A program made the position numbers and the translations under genes. DNA of 5,227 nucleotides from Hydrogenophaga sp. (GTDB taxonomy: Bacteria; Pseudomonadota; Gammaproteobacteria; Burkholderiales; Burkholderiaceae_C). The notes under the pieces are model-generated. The model saw only the letters and a program-made list of their open reading frames with translations. It was not told the DNA's origin and did no database searches. Shown here piece after piece: positions 1-5,227 of the stretch (positions within the stretch are counted from its first letter, which is position 1; every line of letters starts with the position of its first letter). The stretch is taken from NCBI GenBank assembly GCA_020047875.1, contig JAIFNE010000172.1:1-5227 (forward strand), given 5' to 3'.

Positions 1-1
1 C

Positions 2-1372
2 ATGGCATCAGCCCTATCCGAACGCCTTTCCCGCATCGTCAAAGAAATGCGGGGGCAGGCTCGCATCACCGAGAGCAATGTCACCGACATGCTCCGCGAG
101 GTGCGCATGGCCTTGCTGGAGGCCGACGTGGCCCTGCCTGTGGTGCGCGATTTCATCGCCCGGGTGAAGGAGAAGGCGCTGGGCCAGGAGGTGGTGGGTT
201 CGCTCACGCCGGGCCAGGCGCTGGTGGGCATTGTCAGCCGTGAACTCACCGCCACCATGGGCGCGGGCGTGGCCGACATCAACCTCGCCGCTCAGCCGCC
301 GGCGGTGATCCTGATGGCCGGCCTGCAAGGGGCGGGCAAGACCACCACCACCGCCAAGCTGGCCAGGCACCTGATCGAGAAGCGCAAGAAGAAGGTGCTC
401 ACCGTGTCGGGCGACGTCTATCGCCCGGCCGCCATCGAGCAGCTCAAGACCGTGACCGCACAAGCCGGCGCCGAGTGGTTCCCCAGCACGCCCGACCAGA
501 AGCCGGCCGACATCGCCCGCGCTGCGATCGACTACGCGCGCAAGCACTACTTTGATGTGCTGCTGGTGGACACCGCCGGGCGTCTGGCGATTGACGAGGC
601 GCTGATGCGCGAGATCCAGGAGCTGCACGCGATCCTGAAGCCGGTGGAAACCCTGTTTGTGGTCGATGCCATGCAGGGGCAGGACGCGGTCAACACCGCC
701 AAGGCGTTCAGCGATGCGTTGCCGCTGACTGGCATCGTGCTCACCAAGACCGATGGCGACTCGCGCGGCGGTGCGGCGCTGTCGGTGCGCGCGGTCACAG
801 GCGTGCCGATCAAGTTCGCTGGCGTGTCCGAAAAGATCGATGGCCTGGAGGTGTTCGACGCCGAGCGGCATGCCGGTCGCATTCTGGGCATGGGCGATAT
901 CCTGGCGCTGGTCGAGCAGGTCACCGCGGGCGTGGACATGGCCTCGGCGCAGAAGCTGGCTGCCAAGGTCAAGAGCGGCGGCAGCTTCGACCTCAACGAT
1001 TTTCTGGAGCAAATTCGCCAGATGAAGCAAATGGGCGGCCTCTCCAGCCTGATGGACAAGCTGCCCAGCGCGCTCTCGGCCAAGGCCGGCCAGATGGACA
1101 TGGGCAAGGCCGAAAAAGACATCGCGCGCAAGGAAGGCATCATTTGCAGCATGACGCTCAAGGAGCGCAGCAAGCCGGAAATCATCAAGGCCACGCGCAA
1201 ACGCCGCATCGCTGCTGGCGCTGGCGTGCATGTGCAGGAGGTCAACCGCCTGCTCAAGGAATTCGAGCAGATGCAGGGCATGATGAAGCAGATGAAGGGC
1301 GGCGGCCTGATGAAGATGATGAAGAAAATGGGCGGCATGAAAGGCATGCCAAAAATGCCCGGCATGGGTTGA
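2..1372 (+). CDS. ffh: Signal recognition particle protein Ffh (SRP54 family GTPase)
   Basis: Ffh binds 4.5S RNA to form the bacterial signal recognition particle. It recognises hydrophobic signal sequences on nascent chains and, with the receptor FtsY, delivers ribosomes to the inner-membrane translocon using GTP. The 456-residue length is normal for the family. The helical N domain (about 1-90) carries the family stretch LREVRMALLEADVALPVVRD. The G domain (about 95-295) shows the P-loop GLQGAGKT at 107-114, DVYRPAA at 138-144, the G3 motif DTAGR at 190-194 and the G4 motif TKTDGD at 248-253. The M domain (about 300-456) contains the RNA-binding RKRRIAAGAG segment and ends in a methionine- and lysine-rich tail, as expected for signal-peptide binding. 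The ATG lies one base inside the window, so its ribosome binding site cannot be seen. Related proteins begin with a very similar MAS-LS-RLSRIVK sequence, which supports this start. Nothing is broken or missing. Function is near certain from motif content. Confidence 0.97.
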   Translation: MASALSERLSRIVKEMRGQARITESNVTDMLREVRMALLEADVALPVVRDFIARVKEKALGQEVVGSLTPGQALVGIVSRELTATMGAGVADINLAAQPPAVILMAGLQGAGKTTTTAKLARHLIEKRKKKVLTVSGDVYRPAAIEQLKTVTAQAGAEWFPSTPDQKPADIARAAIDYARKHYFDVLLVDTAGRLAIDEALMREIQELHAILKPVETLFVVDAMQGQDAVNTAKAFSDALPLTGIVLTKTDGDSRGGAALSVRAVTGVPIKFAGVSEKIDGLEVFDAERHAGRILGMGDILALVEQVTAGVDMASAQKLAAKVKSGGSFDLNDFLEQIRQMKQMGGLSSLMDKLPSALSAKAGQMDMGKAEKDIARKEGIICSMTLKERSKPEIIKATRKRRIAAGAGVHVQEVNRLLKEFEQMQGMMKQMKGGGLMKMMKKMGGMKGMPKMPGMG

Positions 1373-1382
1373 CCGAAGTCAA

Positions 1383-1404
1383 GCCGGCGCTGCTTCCCGC
1401 TGGC
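1383..1404 (+). other. Weak stem-loop just after ffh
   Basis: Bases 1383-1389 (gccggcg) can pair with 1398-1404 (cgctggc) as seven pairs including one G-T wobble, around an 8-base loop. It starts ten bases after the ffh stop. No T-run follows, so it is not a classical intrinsic terminator. It could be an RNA 3'-end structure, a partial terminator or chance in GC-rich DNA. The next gene starts only 15 bases further on, so read-through from ffh is plausible. Confidence 0.25.
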
Positions 1405-1418
1405 CATACTCAGGCGCC

Positions 1419-2039
1419 ATGTTGCTCGCGCTTGAATTCACCGTTTCGCTGATCGCGCTGGCCGTGGCTCTGTGGCTGCGGCCTTGGCGCATGCTCCACG
1501 GCGCGCTGCTGACCCCCGCACTGGCTGCGGTCGTGCTGTTGCCGGGGGTGTGGCTGCTGCCTCAAGCGCTGCCGGCCGGCTTGCAAATTCAGCTGTCCGG
1601 TGCTTGCCTGCTGCTGTTGATGTTGGGCTGGCCGCTCACGGTGCTGGTGCTTGCCCTGGTGGCCACGGTGGTGTGGTTTCTGGGTCAGGCTGATGCGCTG
1701 GCGGCGTTGTCGCAATGGCTCTGGATCGGTCTGGCGCCCGCCACCCTGGCGCTCGGTATCGGGGCCGCGCTGCGCCGCTGGCTGCCAGCCAATCTGTTTG
1801 TCTACACGCTGGGCCGGGCCTTCATGGGCACAGCCGTGGCGGTTTTCCTGTCGGGGGTGTTGATGGAATTGCTCCATCGCTTGGCGGGTGCGCCCGGGAT
1901 TGAGCAGGCACTGGTTGGGCGCTGGCTCATGGCTTGGGGCGATGCCTTCCTGACCGGCATGCTTGCGGCGATCTTTGTCGCATTTGCGCCGCAGTGGCTG
2001 GCCACCTGGTCGGACGAACGCTACCTGCGTCGGTCTTGA
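1419..2039 (+). CDS. Integral membrane protein, CbiM-like (COG3235-type, putative ECF transporter permease family)
   Basis: A 206-residue, very hydrophobic inner-membrane protein with about five to six predicted membrane segments (roughly residues 2-20, 28-50, 58-88, 97-118, 128-152 and 172-192). The pattern of an early LPAGLQI-LSG-LLL--GWPL stretch, a central RRWLPANLFVYTLGRAFMG segment and a terminal AFLTGML-A-FVAF-PQWLATW-DERYL segment matches my memory of the COG3235 proteins. Databases label these as energy-coupling-factor transporter permeases related to CbiM. True CbiM proteins begin with Met-His, whose N-terminus and histidine help bind cobalt or nickel. This protein begins MLLALEF, so that metal signature is absent and the substrate is unknown. 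No ECF ATPase or T component is visible nearby. It starts 46 bases after ffh on the same strand and could be co-transcribed. The Shine-Dalgarno match is weak (agg at 1412-1414). That it is a real membrane protein is well supported; the family name is moderately sure and transport function is inference. Confidence 0.8.
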   Translation: MLLALEFTVSLIALAVALWLRPWRMLHGALLTPALAAVVLLPGVWLLPQALPAGLQIQLSGACLLLLMLGWPLTVLVLALVATVVWFLGQADALAALSQWLWIGLAPATLALGIGAALRRWLPANLFVYTLGRAFMGTAVAVFLSGVLMELLHRLAGAPGIEQALVGRWLMAWGDAFLTGMLAAIFVAFAPQWLATWSDERYLRRS

Positions 2040-2147
2040 ACCTTGGTCGCGACGCTGCGGGCCGACGGCGAACGTCTGCACACGGCGGGTGACCACACCG
2101 CCTCCATGAAGGCGCTGAACGACGCCAAGAAACTGCGCGGGCTCTGA
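2040..2147 (+). pseudogene. Probable remnant 3' end of a lost gene, or a tiny ORF
   Basis: Immediately after the membrane-protein stop, and in the same frame, 35 sense codons run to a TGA at 2145-2147. They read TLVATLRADGERLHTAGD, then HTASMKALNDAKKLRGL. The composition is that of a real soluble helical protein tail (charged, amphipathic, GC-rich third positions), resembling the C-termini of small helical bacterial proteins that end in a KALxxAKxxLG-like helix. No convincing start exists: TTG at 2043 has no ribosome binding site and the only ATG (2106) would give 13 residues. The upstream protein ends where its family usually ends (DERYL plus a few residues), so this is unlikely to be a natural extension cut by a nonsense mutation. 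The favoured reading is a decayed gene whose 5' part was deleted. A short expressed ORF or chance coding-like sequence remain possible. I do not recognise the parent protein. Confidence 0.4.
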
Positions 2148-2171
2148 GTGGTTGGCTGAGGGAGAGCTGGT

Positions 2172-3524
2172 TCAGGCCGGCTCGTTCACCACCACCTCGC
2201 CACGCAGCGAGTGCGGTTGGGTGTCGGTGATGAGCACGTCGATCATCTGACCCACGAGCCGGGTGGCGTTCGGCCCGGCCGGGAAATTCACCACGCGGTT
2301 GCACTCGGTGCGGCCCATGAGTTCGGGCGCCTCGGCGCTCGACTTGCGGGATGGACCTTCGACCAAAATGCGCTGCACCGTGTCTTGCCGGCTGGCGCTG
2401 ATGCGGCGCACATTGGCTTCGATGGTCGCCTGCAGGTGCTGCAGGCGTTTCAACTTGACCGCGTGTGGCGTGTCGTCAGGCAGGTTGGCGGCCGGGGTGC
2501 CAGGGCGCGGGCTGAAAATGAAACTGAAGCTGATGTCGAAGCCCACATCGTCGATCAGCTTCATCATCTTGCCGAAGTCGTCTTCGGTTTCGCCGGGGAA
2601 GCCGACGATGAAGTCGCTGCTCATCACCAGATCGGGCCGGATCGCGCGCAGCTTGCGCACCGTGCTCTTGTATTCCATGGCGGTGTAGCCGCGTTTCATC
2701 GCCATGAGAATGCGGTCTGAGCCGTGCTGCACCGGCAGGTGCAGGTGGTTCACCAGCTTGGGGATGCGCGCGTAGGCCTCGATCAGGCGCGGCGTGAACT
2801 CGTTGGGGTGGCTGGTGGTGTAACGGATGCGCTCGATGCCCGGGATGTCGGCCACGTACTCGAGCAACAGGGCAAAGTCGGCCATTTCGCCACTGTCGCC
2901 CATGGGGCCGCGGTAGGCGTTGACGTTCTGCCCCAGCAGATTGACCTCGCGCACGCCCTGATCGGCCAGGCCGGCAATTTCCACCAGCACATCGTCAAAC
3001 GGCCGGCTCATTTCTTCGCCGCGGGTGTAGGGCACCACGCAGTAGCTGCAGTATTTGCTGCAGCCTTCCATGATGGAGACGAAGGCGCTGGCGCCGTCCA
3101 CCCGTGCCGGCGGCAGGTGGTCGAACTTTTCGATCTCGGGAAAGCTGATGTCGACCTGCGGCTTCGCCAGCTGGGCGCGCGCATTGAGCAGCTCGGGCAG
3201 CCGGTGCAGGGTTTGCGGGCCAAACACCACGTCCACATAGGGCGCGCGTTTGATGATCTCGGCGCCTTCCTGGCTGGCGACGCAGCCACCCACACCAATC
3301 AGCACGCCCTTTTTCTTCAGGTGCTGCACGCGGCCGAGGTCGGAGAACACCTTTTCCTGCGCCTTCTCGCGCACCGAGCAGGTGTTGAAGAGAATCAGAT
3401 CGGCCTCGTCCACGTTCTGCGTGGGTTCGTAGCCCTGAGCGGCGTTCAACACGTCCACCATCTTGTCCGAGTCGTACTCGTTCATCTGGCAGCCAAAGGT
3501 TTTGACGAAGACTTTTTTGCTCAT
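2172..3524 (-). CDS. miaB: tRNA-2-methylthio-N6-dimethylallyladenosine synthase MiaB
   Basis: MiaB is a cytoplasmic radical-SAM enzyme. It adds sulfur and a methyl group to i6A at position 37 of tRNAs that read codons starting with U, giving ms2i6A, which stabilises codon pairing and reading frame. The 450-residue protein has the usual three-part layout. The N-terminal UPF0004 domain carries the cysteines for the auxiliary 4Fe-4S cluster at C12 (TFGCQMNEYDS), C49 (NTCSVREKA) and C81 (GGCVAS). The radical-SAM core has the CxxxCxxC triad C155, C159 and C162 (EGCSKYCSYCVVPYTRG), followed by LLGQNVNAYRG and HLPVQHGSD. A C-terminal TRAM domain (about 380-447) ends in SLRGEV. All catalytic cysteines are present. 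The ATG at 3524 opens the expected MSKKVFVKTFGCQMN start; no strong Shine-Dalgarno precedes it. The gene converges on the + strand genes to its left, so no same-strand partner follows within the window. In many proteobacteria phoH and ybeY follow miaB; they are not here. Confidence 0.97.
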   Translation of the reverse strand: MSKKVFVKTFGCQMNEYDSDKMVDVLNAAQGYEPTQNVDEADLILFNTCSVREKAQEKVFSDLGRVQHLKKKGVLIGVGGCVASQEGAEIIKRAPYVDVVFGPQTLHRLPELLNARAQLAKPQVDISFPEIEKFDHLPPARVDGASAFVSIMEGCSKYCSYCVVPYTRGEEMSRPFDDVLVEIAGLADQGVREVNLLGQNVNAYRGPMGDSGEMADFALLLEYVADIPGIERIRYTTSHPNEFTPRLIEAYARIPKLVNHLHLPVQHGSDRILMAMKRGYTAMEYKSTVRKLRAIRPDLVMSSDFIVGFPGETEDDFGKMMKLIDDVGFDISFSFIFSPRPGTPAANLPDDTPHAVKLKRLQHLQATIEANVRRISASRQDTVQRILVEGPSRKSSAEAPELMGRTECNRVVNFPAGPNATRLVGQMIDVLITDTQPHSLRGEVVVNEPA

Positions 3525-3596
3525 GGTGCAACAACGGAAATGTGTGGGGTGGGAGCGCGGTACAAAGCGGTCCCGTAAGGCGCGGGTCGGTTACCG

Positions 3597-3636
3597 CGGT
3601 CGGGCAGGCAAGGGCGGCGGGCAGGGCGCCCGACCG
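3597..3636 (-). repeat. 9-bp perfect inverted repeat between small exported gene and miaB
   Basis: cggtcgggc at 3597-3605 is the exact reverse complement of gcccgaccg at 3628-3636, with a 22-base spacer. A 3596/3637 G-T wobble could add one more pair. On the - strand the hairpin would form directly after the stop codon (3637-3639) of the small exported protein and about 70 bases before miaB. No T-run follows the stem in that direction, so a classical intrinsic terminator is not supported. A 3'-end stabilising hairpin, an attenuator in the miaB leader or a protein-binding palindrome are alternatives. The rest of the 3525-3636 gap shows no convincing promoter. Confidence 0.4.
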
Positions 3637-4002
3637 TCAGTTTTTCAGGTCGGCCGCGCGTGGGCGTTTGAGCGCCGCCTCGGCTTCGGTCAGGATCCAC
3701 ACGTCGTGCACCAGACCGTTGGGCTCCAGCGTGTAGTTCACCGTGACCTCCCGGTTCACCAGCGCGGCAGACAGCACCAGCATGCTGTTGGTGTCGCGGA
3801 TGCGGGAGCCGGGGGACAGCCGAGCGGGTGCACCGTCCATCGTGATCACCGGGGGCTGCAACACCACCAGCGTGCCACGCAGGGCCTGCGCGGGGAACTG
3901 CCGGGGTGGCAGCGATTGGGCGAGAGCGGTGCCCGCGCCGGCGAGAAGCACCAGGCCAGCGAGCAACTGACGTCGCCGGCGGGAGGGGATGCAGCGGTTC
4001 AT
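3637..4002 (-). CDS. Small exported protein of unknown function
   Basis: This 121-residue protein has a clear signal peptide: an arginine-rich start (MNRCIPSRRRRQ), a hydrophobic core LLAGLVLLAGAGTA and an AxA site ending at Ala28, leaving a mature protein of about 93 residues starting at Gln29. The SRRRRQLL sequence loosely resembles a twin-arginine signal, so Tat export is possible but Sec is equally likely. The mature part has the stretch RLSPGSRIRDTNSMLVLS followed by VTVNYTLEPNGLVHDVWILT, apparently mostly beta structure, with no cysteine and no catalytic motif I can name. I recall similar small proteins in Burkholderiales annotated only as hypothetical. An upstream in-frame GTG (4065) would add 21 residues ahead of the signal peptide, so the ATG at 4002 is chosen. 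It lies 82 bases after the membrane-protein gene and 112 bases before miaB on the same strand. Function unknown; periplasmic location is inferred. Confidence 0.75.
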   Translation of the reverse strand: MNRCIPSRRRRQLLAGLVLLAGAGTALAQSLPPRQFPAQALRGTLVVLQPPVITMDGAPARLSPGSRIRDTNSMLVLSAALVNREVTVNYTLEPNGLVHDVWILTEAEAALKRPRAADLKN

Positions 4003-4084
4003 GGTGTGTGTCCAGAGGCTGAGGGAACAACGGCGGGCAGGCCGCCAGGCGCCGGATTGTCGCACGCGGGTCTGCCGCCTCGGC

Positions 4085-4438
4085 TCAGGACCGTGGCGCG
4101 CCGTGCGGAGCAGGGTGTTCGGCGTCGGGCAGCGGGTAGGCGTCTGCCACGTAGGCGGGGCCTTTCATCACCATCACGATGAAAGCGCCGATGGCCACGG
4201 TGAACACCGCTGTCCAGTGCAGGATGACCAGGCTGATCAGGTAGATGTCGACCGTGGTGATGCGCGTGGCAATTTCGGCTTCGGTGCCGCTCCAGGGCAG
4301 CAGGCGCATCAGGCCGGCGCCCAGCGCGGCCAGCAGTGTGCCGATCCAGAGTACCTGCGGCAAACGCCGCAGGATCTGGCGCTCCAGACCCGCGGGGGAT
4401 TTCTGAAATCCGGGCAGTTTTTTGAACAGGGCAGACAT
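4085..4438 (-). CDS. Small inner-membrane protein of unknown function, two membrane helices
   Basis: A 117-residue protein with a basic cytoplasmic-looking start (MSALFKKLPGFQKSP), a first hydrophobic helix at about 27-47 (preceded by RQILRRLP), a short polar link containing the charged TEAEIATR, and a longer helix at about 64-91. A soluble tail follows with MKGPAYVADAYPLPD and a proline/histidine-rich end. The positive-inside pattern suggests an N-terminus in the cytoplasm and a periplasmic link, but topology is inference. I recall proteins with the GPAYVADAYPL tail in Burkholderiales as uncharacterised membrane proteins and cannot assign a function. The open frame extends far upstream (to 5194) across the lipocalin gene on the other strand. 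The ATG at 4438 is chosen because the hydrophobic protein begins there and the longer extension is antisense to a real gene. No strong ribosome binding site is visible. It is the first of three - strand genes and is divergent from blc. Confidence 0.75.
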   Translation of the reverse strand: MSALFKKLPGFQKSPAGLERQILRRLPQVLWIGTLLAALGAGLMRLLPWSGTEAEIATRITTVDIYLISLVILHWTAVFTVAIGAFIVMVMKGPAYVADAYPLPDAEHPAPHGAPRS

Positions 4439-4552
4439 GGGCGGGCAGGGGCTTGTCCAAGGGATTGGGGGACCATGATAAGTTCGTCCGGTCATTGTGT
4501 GTGGCGCGCATTCGCTGCGCTGCCAACCGAAGCCCACCCCAGGAGATCGACC
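4439..4552. promoter_or_regulatory. Divergent intergenic region, likely holds promoters for blc and the - strand genes
   Basis: These 114 bases separate the divergently transcribed two-helix membrane protein and lipocalin genes, so at least one promoter is expected here. On the - strand, 4475-4480 reads TATCAT, a 5/6 match to a sigma-70 -10 box, but the sequence 17 bases further upstream (CACACA) is a poor -35. On the + strand TTGTCC (4453-4458) with catgat (4474-4479) at 15-base spacing is a weak alternative. A short symmetric element CTTGtcCAAG lies at 4452-4461. None is strong enough to name a regulator. Confidence 0.35.
4541..4545 (+). promoter_or_regulatory. Ribosome binding site of the lipocalin gene
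   Basis: AGGAG lies seven bases upstream of the ATG at 4553. It is the clearest Shine-Dalgarno sequence in the window. It fixes the lipocalin start inside an open frame that extends much further upstream (to 3989), and the signal peptide begins at the same ATG. Confidence 0.8.
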
Positions 4553-5113
4553 ATGCCACCCTTGACCAACCCGCCACGCCGCCGGTTGCTTTGCGTCCTG
4601 ACGGTGGGCGCTGCGCTGTTGGTTGCCGGCTGCGCCACTGAGCCGCCGGCGGGCGTGAGCGCGGTCACGCCGTTTGAGCTCAACCGCTACCTGGGCACCT
4701 GGCTGGAAGTGGCCCGGCTGGACCACCGTTTCGAGCGCGGCCTGAGCCGGGTGAGCGCCACTTACAGCCTCAATGCCGACGGCAGCGTGAAGGTGCTCAA
4801 CCGCGGCTACAACGCAGAAAAGGGCGCATGGAGCGAGGCCGATGGCCGCGCGGTGTTCACCGGCGACACCAACACCGGCTCGCTCAAGGTCTCGTTTTTT
4901 GGTCCGTTTTATGGCGGCTATCACGTGATCGCCCTCGACCCGCATTACCGCTGGGCCATGGTGATCGGCCCCGATCCGAGCTACCTCTGGATCCTGGCGC
5001 GCGAGCCGCAGTTGCCCGCTGGCGTGCGAGAGCGCTTGCTGGCGCAGGCAGCGCAGGCGGGGGTGAACACGGCGGAACTGATCTGGGTCGATCACTCGCC
5101 CCTGCCGGGCTGA
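4553..5113 (+). CDS. blc: Outer-membrane lipoprotein Blc (bacterial lipocalin)
   Basis: A 186-residue lipocalin lipoprotein. Bacterial lipocalins are eight-stranded barrels anchored to the outer membrane. E. coli Blc binds fatty acids and lysophospholipids and is induced by envelope stress. The N-terminus has an arginine-rich start, a hydrophobic core and the lipobox VAGC with lipidated Cys27; Ala at +2 predicts release to the outer membrane. The lipocalin signature follows: YLGTWLEVARLDHRFERGLS with the conserved G48-x-W50, then ATYSLNADGSVKVLNRGYN, KVSFFGPFYGGYHVIALD (112-129) and GPDPSYLWILAREP (139-152). These segments line up almost residue for residue with my memory of E. coli Blc (177 residues), including GTWYE, FDHRFERGL and LKVSFFGPFYGGY. 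The barrel appears complete. A photolyase-family gene starts 16 bases downstream on the same strand, suggesting an operon. The identification is firm; the exact ligand is not shown by sequence. Confidence 0.95.
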   Translation: MPPLTNPPRRRLLCVLTVGAALLVAGCATEPPAGVSAVTPFELNRYLGTWLEVARLDHRFERGLSRVSATYSLNADGSVKVLNRGYNAEKGAWSEADGRAVFTGDTNTGSLKVSFFGPFYGGYHVIALDPHYRWAMVIGPDPSYLWILAREPQLPAGVRERLLAQAAQAGVNTAELIWVDHSPLPG

Positions 5114-5129
5114 GGGGATGCCTGGGCTC

Positions 5130-5227
5130 ATGGCGCTCAGTGTGGTCTGGTTCAAGCGCGATCTGCGGCTGCATGACCACGCGCCGCTGGCCATGGCCGC
5201 AGCGCGTGGACCGCTGCTTTGCCTGTA
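5130..5227 (+). CDS. Photolyase/cryptochrome family protein, N-terminal fragment
   Basis: The first 32 residues are visible before the window ends. They begin MALSVVWFKRDLRLHDHAPL, the hallmark first beta-strand and loop of the DNA photolyase N-terminal (antenna-binding, Rossmann-like) domain, followed by a helix and a second strand (GPLLCL). Photolyases use FAD and light to repair UV-induced pyrimidine dimers; cryptochromes share the fold as light sensors. The FAD domain, which would separate the CPD, 6-4 and cryptochrome classes, lies outside the window, so no symbol is given. An in-frame ATG at 5118 would add MPGL but sits directly against the GGGG that could serve as ribosome binding site. 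The ATG at 5130 leaves GAGG 14 bases upstream, so neither start is well supported; 5130 is preferred because family members begin a few residues before VVWFKRDLR. It follows blc closely and is probably co-transcribed. Confidence 0.88.
   Translation, partial: MALSVVWFKRDLRLHDHAPLAMAAARGPLLCL

Noticed and set aside
14..1231. Long - strand open frame (405 codons) opposite ffh
   Set aside because: It is antisense to an intact, motif-complete ffh; its protein is rich in His, Arg, Gly and Ala with no domain, typical of shadow frames in GC-rich DNA. The same holds for the - strand frame at 547-1407.
1270..1360. Repetitive atgaag/ggcggc pattern near the end of ffh
   Set aside because: It encodes the normal methionine-, lysine- and glycine-rich Ffh tail, so it is not a separate repeat element.
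1410..2096. - strand open frame of 228 codons opposite the membrane protein
   Set aside because: Its product is an extremely Gln/Arg/His-rich low-complexity sequence, the expected reverse complement of a Leu/Ala/Gly-rich membrane protein.
2141..2167. Possible terminator between the + strand genes and miaB (gctct/agagc)
   Set aside because: Only five base pairs with a 17-base loop and no T-run; too weak to call.
2724..3578. + strand frame of 284 codons (and 2211-2720) opposite miaB
   Set aside because: Both are antisense to a complete miaB and show His/Ala/Val-rich shadow composition without motifs.
3463..4182. + strand frame of 239 codons across miaB start and the exported protein
   Set aside because: It is antisense to two better supported genes, and its Arg/Gly-rich product has no domain.
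3989..4552. N-terminal extension of the lipocalin frame
   Set aside because: The frame is open but antisense to the two-helix membrane protein. A strong AGGAG and a signal peptide with lipobox begin at 4553.
4439..5194. N-terminal extension of the two-helix membrane protein frame
   Set aside because: This part is antisense to blc and has shadow-like composition; the hydrophobic protein starts at the ATG at 4438.

Overview
The window looks like ordinary chromosomal DNA from a high-GC Gram-negative bacterium, most likely a betaproteobacterium of the order Burkholderiales (Comamonadaceae-like). This rests on the close resemblance of the Ffh N-terminus, the MiaB sequence and the small accessory proteins to what I remember of that group. 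No search was run. I see no insertion sequence, CRISPR array, tRNA or rRNA gene, phage gene or plasmid function, and no clear sign of a new multi-gene system.

Left third (1-2171), all on the + strand: an essentially complete ffh gene (the protein of the signal recognition particle), whose start codon lies one base inside the window. After a short gap comes a hydrophobic 206-residue membrane protein that resembles the CbiM-like COG3235 family. Behind its stop codon lies a 35-codon open stretch with coding character and no normal start. I read it as the remnant 3' end of a lost gene or as a very small ORF.

Middle (2172-4438), all on the - strand: read in the direction of transcription, the order is a two-helix membrane protein of unknown function (4438 to 4085), a small exported protein of unknown function (4002 to 3637), and miaB (3524 to 2172). 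miaB encodes the radical-SAM tRNA methylthiotransferase. miaB converges on the ffh side. A 9-bp perfect inverted repeat sits directly after the stop of the small exported gene, in front of miaB.

Right end (4439-5227), + strand: a 114-bp divergent intergenic region leads to a bacterial lipocalin lipoprotein (blc) with a good ribosome binding site. Sixteen bases after its stop begins a photolyase/cryptochrome-family gene that runs off the window. This lipocalin-photolyase pair is the most suggestive context here. In several proteobacteria the two families occur together in light- or singlet-oxygen-responsive gene sets, so the DNA beyond the right edge is worth examining.

The genes do not form one pathway. 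They are housekeeping functions (membrane protein targeting, tRNA modification), poorly known envelope proteins, and a probable envelope/DNA-damage stress pair.
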